The notes beneath the pieces are model-generated. The model was not told where the DNA came from and made no database searches. It worked only from the letters and a program-made list of their open reading frames with translations. Positions 51,690 through 59,472 of a stretch of DNA of 64,000 nucleotides are shown one piece after another. The DNA is from Comamonas thiooxydans (lineage in GTDB: Bacteria > Pseudomonadota > Gammaproteobacteria > Burkholderiales > Burkholderiaceae_C): assembly GCF_000964545.1 (NCBI RefSeq), contig NZ_BBVD01000014.1:62001-126000 (forward strand), in the 5' to 3' direction. Positions within the stretch are counted from its first letter, which is position 1; the number at the start of each line of letters is the position of its first letter. Made by a program: the position numbers and the translations under genes.

Positions 51690-51745
51690 CAATCTCAAAT
51701 CGATCTGAGACGCTTGACCATCAAGCGCCTTCAGCTATGTTTTTC
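51690..51745 (-). repeat. R2 dispersed repeat, copy 11 (overlaps a gene end)
   Basis: Minus strand: AAAAACATAGCTGAAGGCGC, TTGATGGTCAAGCGTCTC, AGATCGATTTGAGA. The stop TGA of the DUF2946 gene and its last residues K-N-I-A-E-G-A are read from it. Confidence 0.65.
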
Positions 51746-52122
51746 AGGGTTTCAAAGGGCGGCGCACGTACGGGCGGAAGGGTGGAGACAAAAGCTCTGT
51801 GAGCGACCTCGGCCCAAGGCCGGGCATCGACAACGGCGCGGTGACTGCCCGGATCTGGCTGCCGCGCTGGCGGCGGCGCCAGCAGCGGCAGGCACAGCGC
51901 GCAATCCAGTCCATGCGGGGTGGCGGCATCGTCGCTGGCGGGGCTGGGCACCCAGTGTGTGCTGCCGCTGGCCGTGCACACCGCCTCCCAGCCGGCAGGC
52001 GGCGTGGCGCGCGCCCAGGGCGTGAGCATGCTGACCAGCAGCACGCAGAACCACGCACCCAGCACCCAGCGAGCCAGAAGGGCTGCCGGTTTGTGCCGAG
52101 GAGGGTGCGCGCGCCAATGCAT
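51721..52122 (-). CDS. DUF2946 family secreted protein
   Basis: 133 aa with a Trp/Leu/Val-rich N-terminal membrane or signal segment (residues about 15-40) and the family signature H-G-L-D-C-A-L-C-L-P-L near residue 70, where two Cys two residues apart may bind copper. DUF2946 genes commonly neighbour PCu(A)C and TonB receptors for copper; here PCu(A)C follows 140 bases downstream. The C-terminus is encoded by an R2 repeat and may not be conserved. Confidence 0.75.
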   Translation of the reverse strand: MHWRAHPPRHKPAALLARWVLGAWFCVLLVSMLTPWARATPPAGWEAVCTASGSTHWVPSPASDDAATPHGLDCALCLPLLAPPPARQPDPGSHRAVVDARPWAEVAHRAFVSTLPPVRAPPFETLKNIAEGA

Positions 52123-52237
52123 GGAGCGATTGTAGAAGCCGGCCCGCTATCCGGTTGGCGACGCAGGGCTTGCGCCACTTGCCTCTACGATAACTGGCCA
52201 CGTATACCTATTCACAACCACCGATCAGGAGACAAGC

Positions 52238-52897
52238 ATGCTGACTTTGTGCGGATTTTCGGCCAGCAACTACTACAACAAGGTCAAGCTGGCCTTGATG
52301 GAAAAGCAGATTCCCTTCGCCGAGGAGCTGGCCTGGCTGGGCAGCACCAACCCCGAGGAATCGCCGCTGGGCAAGGTCCCTTATCTGCGCACCCAGCATG
52401 GCGCCATCAGCGAGTCCGACGCCATCATCGAATATGTGGAAGCACTGTCCAGCAAGGTGCCGCTGCTGCCCGCAGACCCCTTTGCTGCCGCCAAGGTGCG
52501 TGAGCTTTGCGTCTATCTGAATCTGCACCTGGAGCTGGTGGCGCGCAACCTCTATCCCCAGGCCTTCTTCGGCGGCAAGATCAGTGACGGCACACGTGAC
52601 AAGACGCTGGAGCAGTTGAAAAAGAACATCGCAGCCTTTGCCAAGCTGGCCCGCTTCGATACCCCGTTCATCGCGGGCGACAGCTTCACGCTGGCCGACT
52701 GCAGCGCCATCGTGCATCTGCCGCTGGTCAGCAGCGCCTGCAAGATCGTGGGTGGCAGCGATTTGCTGGCCGAACTGCCGGTGCGCGACTATCTGGCCCG
52801 CATGAGCGAACGCCCCACGGTGCAGAAGGTCAACGCCGACCGCAAGAGCAACACCGAGGAGCTGATGGCACGCATGCAGGCCAAGGCTGCGCGCTGA
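52238..52897 (+). CDS. Glutathione S-transferase family protein
   Basis: 219 aa. N-terminal thioredoxin-fold half: CGFSASNYYNKVKLALMEK with Ser/Tyr at the usual activating position, G-K-V-P-Y-L with the cis-Pro and E-S-D-A-I-I-E-Y that binds the glutathione gamma-Glu. C-terminal helical domain: FTLADCSAIVHLPL. Catalysis with glutathione is likely, but the substrate is unknown. AGGAG precedes ATG 52238. A short gap leads to a VOC gene on the same strand. Confidence 0.9.
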   Translation: MLTLCGFSASNYYNKVKLALMEKQIPFAEELAWLGSTNPEESPLGKVPYLRTQHGAISESDAIIEYVEALSSKVPLLPADPFAAAKVRELCVYLNLHLELVARNLYPQAFFGGKISDGTRDKTLEQLKKNIAAFAKLARFDTPFIAGDSFTLADCSAIVHLPLVSSACKIVGGSDLLAELPVRDYLARMSERPTVQKVNADRKSNTEELMARMQAKAAR

Positions 52898-52941
52898 AGC
52901 GTGCCGGGTACGGGCCCGGTGATGCTACGCTCGGCCCCATC

Positions 52942-53355
52942 ATGCAAAGCGCTTTTCATCTTGCCTACCACGTCACCGATCTCGACCAGGCCCGCCGTTT
53001 CTACGGCGGCGTCCTCGGCTGCCGCGAGGGCCGCAGCACCGATACCTGGGTCGATTTCGACTTCTTCGGCCACCAGATCTCCCTGCACCTGGGCCAGCCC
53101 TTTGCCGTGAGCAACACCGGCAAGGTCGGCAACCACATGGTGCCCATGCCCCACCTGGGCGTGATCCTGCTCAAGCCCGACTGGCTGGCCCTGGCCGAAC
53201 GCCTCAAAGCCGCTGGCACGGCCTTCATTCTGGAGCCTCAGGTGCGCTTTGAGGGCGAGCCCGGTGAGCAGTGGACCATGTTCTTCACCGACCCCTGCGG
53301 CAATCCCATCGAGGTCAAGGGATTTGCCAACTGGGAAGCGGTTTACGAGCACTGA
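52942..53355 (+). CDS. VOC family protein (glyoxalase-like)
   Basis: 137 aa: H-L-A-Y-H-V-T-D-L-D-Q-A-R-R-F-Y at the start (first His ligand), DTWVDFDFFGHQISLH, then F-F-T-D-P-C-G-N-P-I-E-V-K with the late Glu ligand. The metal ligands His, His and Glu appear kept, so a catalytic glyoxalase or dioxygenase activity is possible; the substrate is unknown. It is 45 bases after the GST gene, and GST/VOC pairs often handle glutathione adducts. An R1 repeat starts 2 bases after its stop. Confidence 0.88.
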   Translation: MQSAFHLAYHVTDLDQARRFYGGVLGCREGRSTDTWVDFDFFGHQISLHLGQPFAVSNTGKVGNHMVPMPHLGVILLKPDWLALAERLKAAGTAFILEPQVRFEGEPGEQWTMFFTDPCGNPIEVKGFANWEAVYEH

Positions 53356-53357
53356 TC

Positions 53358-53435
53358 TCCCCTGAGCCGCTTCGCGTCTTTCCCCAAAGGGGGACGACGA
53401 CCTTGGCTGCGGGGCGGCACTTGCTGGCCGTCTCG
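53358..53435 (+). repeat. R1 dispersed repeat, copy D (shortened)
   Basis: TCCCCTGAGCCGCTTCGCGT, CTTTCCCCAAAGGGGGACG, TTGGCTGCGGGGCGGCAC and TTGCTGGCCGTCTCG. It lacks the central GCGCTGCGCGC part, but CCCC and GGGG arms remain. Same strand as the VOC gene. Confidence 0.75.
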
Positions 53436-53510
53436 CGCTTGGACTGCGCCAGTGCCACAGACCCATCACTTCGAGCAAGGCCAGATGGGGAGCCTGTATA
53501 GATTGAGCGG

Positions 53511-53558
53511 AATCAGCACTCCAGCGCTTACCTGGATTGCGGCAGCAGCCATCAAAAC
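53511..53558 (-). repeat. R2 dispersed repeat, copy 12
   Basis: Minus strand TTTTGATGGCTGCTGCCGC, AATCCAGGTAAGCGC and TGGAGTGCTGATT. It starts 18 bases after the recD stop in the same orientation. Confidence 0.65.
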
Positions 53559-53575
53559 AGAACCTCGCCCATAAG

Positions 53576-55666
53576 CTACTGAGCACTCTCCATAAACCCC
53601 AGCAAACCGCTGCTGCGCTGCGTGGGACTGCCCATCGCCGACACCAGCAGGCCGGGTGCTTCCGCCCACAGCGAGAACGCCTTGCGTGCTCGCGTGATGC
53701 CGGTATAGACCAGCTCGCGGCTGAGCACGTTGCCGCCCTGCGCGGCCAGCACCAAAGCCGTGTGCTCGAACTCCGAACCCTGGCTCTTGTGCACCGTCAT
53801 GGCGAATGCAGTCTCCACATGGGCCAGGCGCGCCGTGCTGACATGGTGCAGATGCTCGCCCTGCATGAAGTACACGCGCAGCCGCGCCGGGTCGGCAAAG
53901 CTGGGCAGGACCATGCCGATGTCCCCATTGAACACGCCCAGCTGTGTATCGTTGCGTGTGACCATCACCGGACGGCCCATATACCACTCGCCCTCCTTGC
54001 GAATGACGCCCATGGCCTGCAAGGCCTGCTCCACCGCGCGGTTCAGGCCCGCCACTCCCCAGCTGCCATCGCGCACGGCGCATAGCAGGCGGTAGCGGTC
54101 GAAGGCGGCCAGCACCTCCCTCACCCATTGCCGGTGCTCGGCCTCGGTAGCAAAGCCGCGCCCCTTGCCCTGCCCATGTCTTTCCAGCACCTCGGCATAA
54201 GCGGCATAGCTGGCCATGCCGCCACGGCCTTGCACGGCGCTGCGCACCACGGCATCGACCTCACCGCCTTCACGTGCCCAGAGTTCGGCATGCTGACCAG
54301 CCTGGGTTTGCGTGCGCAGCAGCGCCATGGCAGCCGGTGCATCGCCGGCATTCACGGCCTGTGCCAGCTGACCGATAGGGCCGCCAAAGCGGCGGCTCTC
54401 GCGCAGCATGACAGTGTGCTGGGCCAGCGGCAAGGCCCTGGCCGGCGCCAGGTACTGCGCAAGCAGAGACTGGCCCGTCACGCGCTCGACATAGGCCGCG
54501 GTGTCCGGCGCGTAATTGCCCCGCTGCGCATCGCGGCACAGATCGCCCAGCACGGCACCGGCCTCCACCGAGGCGAGCTGATCCTTGTCGCCCAGCAGAA
54601 TCAGGCGCGCCGTGGGCGGCAGGGCCTGCAGCAGCACGGCCATCATCTCGAGGTGGATCATGGAGGCCTCATCGACAATGAGCACATCCACATCCAGCGG
54701 ATTGCCCGCATGGTGGGCAAAGCGCCGCGTGTCGGGCCTGGCCCCCAGCAGCGAATGCAGGGTGCGTGCCGCCCCCATGCGCTTGACCAGCGCTTCCAGA
54801 TCCAGCTCGCGGCCCACGGCTTCCTTCAGCTCCAGCAGCGAGCTGTCGATGGACTGCTTGAGCCGCGCCGCCGCCTTGCCGGTTGGCGCAGCCAGCGCGA
54901 CGCGCAGCTGGGCGGCATCCGGCGCCGTGGCAAACAACAGCGCCAGCAGGCGGGCAGCGGTATAGGTCTTGCCCGTACCCGGCCCGCCGGTGATGACGGA
55001 CATGCGCCCCCGCAGCGCCAGCGCGCAAGCCAGCTTTTGCCAGTCCACCGCATTTGCGGCAACGGCGGACGAGCTGAAAAGCCGCCCCAGCCAGTCGCGC
55101 ACCCTGGGCTCGTCAAGCGCCACCGCATCGGCCACCGTGCGCTGGGTGATGTGTGCGGCCACGCTGCGCTCATAGTCCCAGTAGCGGCGCAGATACAGCA
55201 AGGGCGCAGCGCCGTCCAGCAGCACCAGCGGCTGACCTCGGTCTGCCGCTACCGTTCCCGGCTGCACGACACGCACCACGTGGCTGCGACGCAGGGCCTG
55301 CAGCCAGTCAGCCAGCCGGCCGGGCAATTGCTCCCATAGCGATTGCTGCAGACGCTCGGCCTCCTTGGGCCAGGCAAGAATCTGATTGGGATCGCCAGCC
55401 AGCGCCTTCAAGGGCAGGCAGCTGTGACCGCGCCCCTCCATCTGCGCCAGCACGGCGGTGGCTACCAGCAGCGCAGGCCCGGCCTCGGCGTCCTGCGCGG
55501 CGACAAAGGCCGCCAGGGCGCTGTCCAGGCGGCGCAGCAGACCCGCATCGGCCAGTCGCTCCAGCGCGGCCAGCCAGTCCGTCGTGCCTAGTGCAATCGT
55601 GTCGCCATCCGCGGGAGCTGCAAACAGGTCCAGCGTCTGCAGATCGGCTTTGCGGCGGCCCTTCAT
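53576..55666 (-). CDS. recD: Exodeoxyribonuclease V subunit alpha (RecD helicase)
   Basis: 5'-3' helicase subunit of RecBCD. 696 aa. Walker A GGPGTGKTYT near residue 227, I-V-D-E-A-S-M near 330, L-L-G-D-K-D-Q-L-A-S-V-E near 358 and the late T-V-H-K-S-Q-G-S-E-F near 634 and Y-T-G-I-T-R-A near 664 are complete. Its ATG overlaps the recB stop (ATGA at 55663-55666). The last gene of recC-recB-recD, with no obvious terminator except the R2 repeat behind it. Confidence 0.96.
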   Translation of the reverse strand: MKGRRKADLQTLDLFAAPADGDTIALGTTDWLAALERLADAGLLRRLDSALAAFVAAQDAEAGPALLVATAVLAQMEGRGHSCLPLKALAGDPNQILAWPKEAERLQQSLWEQLPGRLADWLQALRRSHVVRVVQPGTVAADRGQPLVLLDGAAPLLYLRRYWDYERSVAAHITQRTVADAVALDEPRVRDWLGRLFSSSAVAANAVDWQKLACALALRGRMSVITGGPGTGKTYTAARLLALLFATAPDAAQLRVALAAPTGKAAARLKQSIDSSLLELKEAVGRELDLEALVKRMGAARTLHSLLGARPDTRRFAHHAGNPLDVDVLIVDEASMIHLEMMAVLLQALPPTARLILLGDKDQLASVEAGAVLGDLCRDAQRGNYAPDTAAYVERVTGQSLLAQYLAPARALPLAQHTVMLRESRRFGGPIGQLAQAVNAGDAPAAMALLRTQTQAGQHAELWAREGGEVDAVVRSAVQGRGGMASYAAYAEVLERHGQGKGRGFATEAEHRQWVREVLAAFDRYRLLCAVRDGSWGVAGLNRAVEQALQAMGVIRKEGEWYMGRPVMVTRNDTQLGVFNGDIGMVLPSFADPARLRVYFMQGEHLHHVSTARLAHVETAFAMTVHKSQGSEFEHTALVLAAQGGNVLSRELVYTGITRARKAFSLWAEAPGLLVSAMGSPTQRSSGLLGFMESAQ

Positions 55667-58600
55667 GGCTGCACCTCCTTCGATTCTTTCTCGCAGTCGC
55701 CAAGCAGCGCCTCAAGCCCGTCCAGCAGCGCCAGCGGCGGCTTCAGCACATGCATGCCGGCGGCCTCGCCATCAAGACCGCGCAGGAAGAAGTAGAGCGC
55801 GCCGCCCAGTTGTTCGCGGGGGTCGTAAGCCGCGCCCAGCCGACTTTGCAGCAGGCGGTGCAGAGCCAGCAGATACAGCGCAGCCTGCACGTCATAGCGG
55901 TGCTCGAGCATGGCCTGCTCCAGCGCCTGAGGGGCGTAGGCCGCGCCGTCCTGGCCCAGGTGGTTGGTCTTGTAGTCCAGCACCCAGTAACGTCCGCCAT
56001 GGTGAAACACCAGATCGGCAAAGCCCATCAGCATGCCGTGCAGCTCGCGCTCGGGCAGCACCGGGCGCGGCTGGCCGGTAAGGATGTGCCGGCGGCACAG
56101 CGCGTCGATACGCGGTGCCGACAGGCGCCGCGCCGGCAGCCAGAACTCCATCTCGGGCAATAGCGCATCACCTTCGCCCAGCTGCGCCAGCGAGACGCCG
56201 AGCGGCGCCAACGGCTGGTGCACCACTGCGCGCAGCCACTGCAGCACATCGGCGGCCTGCTCCTTGCGGCCCGCGCGCTCGCAGCGGCGCAGCAGGCGGG
56301 CCGCCAGGGGTTCACTGCTGTCGGGATCATCCTCGGGCTGCAGCGCAAAGTCCTCAGCGGCCAGCCATTCCAGCTGGTCGTGCAAGAAATTGCCCACCAC
56401 CGGGCCGCGCATGAAGCGGTGCCACACCGCAGCATCGCTGCGCGCACCGGCGGCGAATCCGGTCAAGTTGGGCAGGGCGGTCATGACCTCGTTGATGACG
56501 CCCAGGTCCAGCGCAGCTTCACCCGCCTCCAGGGCCTGCAGCGCACGCTCGTCCTCGGCGGGACTTTGTGCGGCCACCGGCAGGACCGGCAGGCTGGGTG
56601 CGGCCATGGCGCGGGTCAGCGACGAAAAGCTGCCAATGCCCCAGCGGCGGTCGAACTGCGCCTCATACACGGGCGCGGCGGCCAGGGCGGGCAAGGCCTG
56701 CGCGGCAACATAGCGCGTGGGCACGGGCAGTTCGGCCGGCAGATCCACGACGGCGATCTGCGTGCAACGCTCGCTCAAAGCCTGGATGCTGGCGCGCCAG
56801 CTGGCTGCGGCCTGCGAAACATCTCCGGCCAGCAGATAGCCTGCCGCACCCTGTTCGTTCGCACAGTTTTTGCTGTTGCCGCGTTTCATGGGGGCCAGCC
56901 CCATCCACAGTGCATGGCGCGGGCGGGTCAGCGCCACATAGAGAAGGCGCAGATCCTCGCGCAGACGTTCCTTGTCGGCCTGCGCCAGCTGTGCATCGTC
57001 ATAGTCCAGCACCAGCTCGCGCGCGGGTGCGCCATCGATCTGCACGGGCAGCGAAAGATAGGCTGCCTTGCCGTCCACAGGCCGGAAGCTGCCGCCAAAC
57101 GGCAGGCAGACCAGCGGGTACTCCAGCCCCTTGCTCTTGTGCACGGTGACGACCTTGACCAGATCGGCATCCGATTCCAGCCGCACGATCTGAGCATCGC
57201 CGGCCGCGCCCGGGCTCTCGATCTGGGTGGCCAGCCAGCGGATCAGCGCCTGTTCGCCCTCCAGCTGGGCGCTGGCGCCCTGCAGCAGCTCGGCCAGGTG
57301 CAGATAGTTGGTCAGACGGCGCTCGCCGCCCATGTCCTTCAGCCAGCGCGCCGGCAATTCAAAGCGGTACAGCGTCTGGCGCAGCATGGCCAGCACGCCC
57401 AGGCGCAGCCAGAGACTGTGCAGCTCCTTGAGCAGCTCGCTGCGCGCATCGAAGGCCTCGTCATCGCTGGCCAGCCATGCGAGCTCGTCAAACGACAGCC
57501 CCATCATGGGCGTGGCCAGACCGGCACGCACGGCCAGTCCGTCCAGAGGGGCGGCCACGGCACGCAGCCACAGCAGCAGATCCTGTGCCTCGCCGCTGGC
57601 GAAGACCGAGTCCTGATCGGACAGGTAGACCGACGCCACATTGCGCCGCGCCAGCGCACGGCGCACGGCAGTGGCCTCCTTGCCCGTGCGCACCAGCACC
57701 GCGACATCGGCCGGGCGCAGGCGCTGCAGCGGCTGGCCGGCTTCGGCAAAGCCCGTGGCACCGTCCATCAGCCACTGCACGATCTGGCTGGCGCAGAACT
57801 CCGCCCCACGGCGGCGGATGTCGTCATTGCTCAGCGGCTCATCGCTGCTGCCATCCCAGGCAATGGTCAGCGCGGCCATGCGCTGGCTGCCCTGCATCAG
57901 CAGCTCCTTGCGGCCATTGGCCTTGACGCTCTCGAACGGCAGCGGATTGCTCTGCCCGGCGCGGAACATGAACGCACCCTCGCCGTCGCGCACTTCAGCC
58001 TGCACAAACCATTGGTTGACCGCATCGACCAGCGCCTCGGTGGAGCGGAAGTTGGTGTCCAGCACATAGTGGCGGCCCTCGGTCGCCTGCCTGGCCTGCA
58101 GATAGCTGTAGATGTCCGCACCACGAAAGCCGTAGATGGACTGCTTGGGGTCGCCGATCAGCAGCAGTGCACTGTCCGCGCTGTTGTCTGCCGTGCGATA
58201 GATCTGGTCGAACAGCCGGTATTGCAGCGGCGAGGTATCCTGAAACTCGTCAATCAGCGCCACCGGATACTGGGCCAGGATGCCGGCTTGCAGCGCGGGG
58301 CCGTTATCGCCAGCCAGAGCCGCATCCAGGCGCTGCAACATATCGGCAAAACCGAAAGTGCCGGCCTGGCGCTTGAGCCACAGCAGGCGCTGCTGCACGT
58401 GGACTGCCGCATGAAGGCGCAGCGCTACATGGAGGGAAGGCAGCTGCGCCAGGGCTTGCAGCAGCTGCTCCAGCTCGGCAGATGCGGGAGGCAGCTCCAC
58501 CGGCGCATCACCCTTGCGCGCTTCATCCAGCCCGGCAGGAACCAAACGGGTGGCCCCCGTCTTCATCGCCGCCGCCAGCCCATCGTGCGGCGCGGCAGCC

Positions 58601-59472
58601 CACTCCCGCAAAGCTTTCAGCCAGTTCTTGTAGTTGGCAGGCTTGAGCTTCAAACCATTCCAAGCACTTTTGTTGGTGGCCAACTGGCCGTCCAGCCAGT
58701 CTTCCAATTGCTGTGCTTTTTGCTCCCAGCCATCACTGAGCATTCGCAGTTGCTGCGCACGCTCAGCCTGGGTCTGCGCAATGCATTCACCCAAGGTTCC
58801 GGCGCCCGCCGTGGCGGCTATGTTTTCACGCAGCAACGACTGCATATCCTTGACCAGGGCCTGCACATCGGGCCAGACCTGCAGCGCCGCCTCCAGCACC
58901 TCGCCCGACAGCGGATAGCACTGCTGGCGCCAGTAATCCTGTGCAGCCTCGGTCTGACGCTGGCTTTCATCGGCCTCCAGCGTTTCATCAAACAGATTGC
59001 CGCTGTCGAAAGCATGCTCGCGCAGCATGCGCTGGCACCAGGCATCTATGGTGTGGATGGCGGCATCGTCCATGCACTGCGCAGCCATATCCAGCCGCCA
59101 GGCCGCTGTGTCGCGCTGCTCGCCTTCGGCATAGGCATCGCGCAGGTCGCGCAAGAAGCTGTCGTGCGCCGCCGGTTCGGCCTCGCCGCGAAAGCATTGC
59201 ACGGCCTCGATCAAGCGGGCACGGATGCGGTCCGACAGCTCGCGCGTGGCGGCCCGTGTGAAGGTCATGACCAGAATATCGGGCGGCATCAATGCTCGGG
59301 CAAAGCCGTTCTCTGCGCCATGGCCCAATACCAGCCGCAGATAGAGTGCGGCAATGGTCCAGGTCTTGCCTGTGCCCGCGCTGGCTTCGATCAGGCGCGA
59401 GCCCCAGAGCGGGAATTGCAGGGGCTGCAGCGCCTGGCTGCCGGGCTTCATCGGGTTGGCGGGCGCGCTCAT
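55663..59472 (-). CDS. recB: Exodeoxyribonuclease V subunit beta (RecB helicase-nuclease)
   Basis: 3'-5' helicase and nuclease of RecBCD, which processes double-strand ends for RecA. 1269 aa from ATG 59472. Motifs: Walker A I-E-A-S-A-G-T-G-K-T near residue 30, V-M-T-F-T-R-A-A near 72, A-L-I-D-E-F-Q-D-T near 405, G-D-P-K-Q-S-I-Y-G-F-R-G near 440 and T-V-H-K-S-K-G-L-E near 780. The C-terminal nuclease has V-L-D-Y-K-T-N (catalytic Asp and Lys) near 1165 and a Q-A-A-L-Y-L helix. The start overlaps the recC stop by 4 bases (ATGA), so translation is coupled. Confidence 0.97.
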   Translation of the reverse strand: MSAPANPMKPGSQALQPLQFPLWGSRLIEASAGTGKTWTIAALYLRLVLGHGAENGFARALMPPDILVMTFTRAATRELSDRIRARLIEAVQCFRGEAEPAAHDSFLRDLRDAYAEGEQRDTAAWRLDMAAQCMDDAAIHTIDAWCQRMLREHAFDSGNLFDETLEADESQRQTEAAQDYWRQQCYPLSGEVLEAALQVWPDVQALVKDMQSLLRENIAATAGAGTLGECIAQTQAERAQQLRMLSDGWEQKAQQLEDWLDGQLATNKSAWNGLKLKPANYKNWLKALREWAAAPHDGLAAAMKTGATRLVPAGLDEARKGDAPVELPPASAELEQLLQALAQLPSLHVALRLHAAVHVQQRLLWLKRQAGTFGFADMLQRLDAALAGDNGPALQAGILAQYPVALIDEFQDTSPLQYRLFDQIYRTADNSADSALLLIGDPKQSIYGFRGADIYSYLQARQATEGRHYVLDTNFRSTEALVDAVNQWFVQAEVRDGEGAFMFRAGQSNPLPFESVKANGRKELLMQGSQRMAALTIAWDGSSDEPLSNDDIRRRGAEFCASQIVQWLMDGATGFAEAGQPLQRLRPADVAVLVRTGKEATAVRRALARRNVASVYLSDQDSVFASGEAQDLLLWLRAVAAPLDGLAVRAGLATPMMGLSFDELAWLASDDEAFDARSELLKELHSLWLRLGVLAMLRQTLYRFELPARWLKDMGGERRLTNYLHLAELLQGASAQLEGEQALIRWLATQIESPGAAGDAQIVRLESDADLVKVVTVHKSKGLEYPLVCLPFGGSFRPVDGKAAYLSLPVQIDGAPARELVLDYDDAQLAQADKERLREDLRLLYVALTRPRHALWMGLAPMKRGNSKNCANEQGAAGYLLAGDVSQAAASWRASIQALSERCTQIAVVDLPAELPVPTRYVAAQALPALAAAPVYEAQFDRRWGIGSFSSLTRAMAAPSLPVLPVAAQSPAEDERALQALEAGEAALDLGVINEVMTALPNLTGFAAGARSDAAVWHRFMRGPVVGNFLHDQLEWLAAEDFALQPEDDPDSSEPLAARLLRRCERAGRKEQAADVLQWLRAVVHQPLAPLGVSLAQLGEGDALLPEMEFWLPARRLSAPRIDALCRRHILTGQPRPVLPERELHGMLMGFADLVFHHGGRYWVLDYKTNHLGQDGAAYAPQALEQAMLEHRYDVQAALYLLALHRLLQSRLGAAYDPREQLGGALYFFLRGLDGEAAGMHVLKPPLALLDGLEALLGDCEKESKEVQP

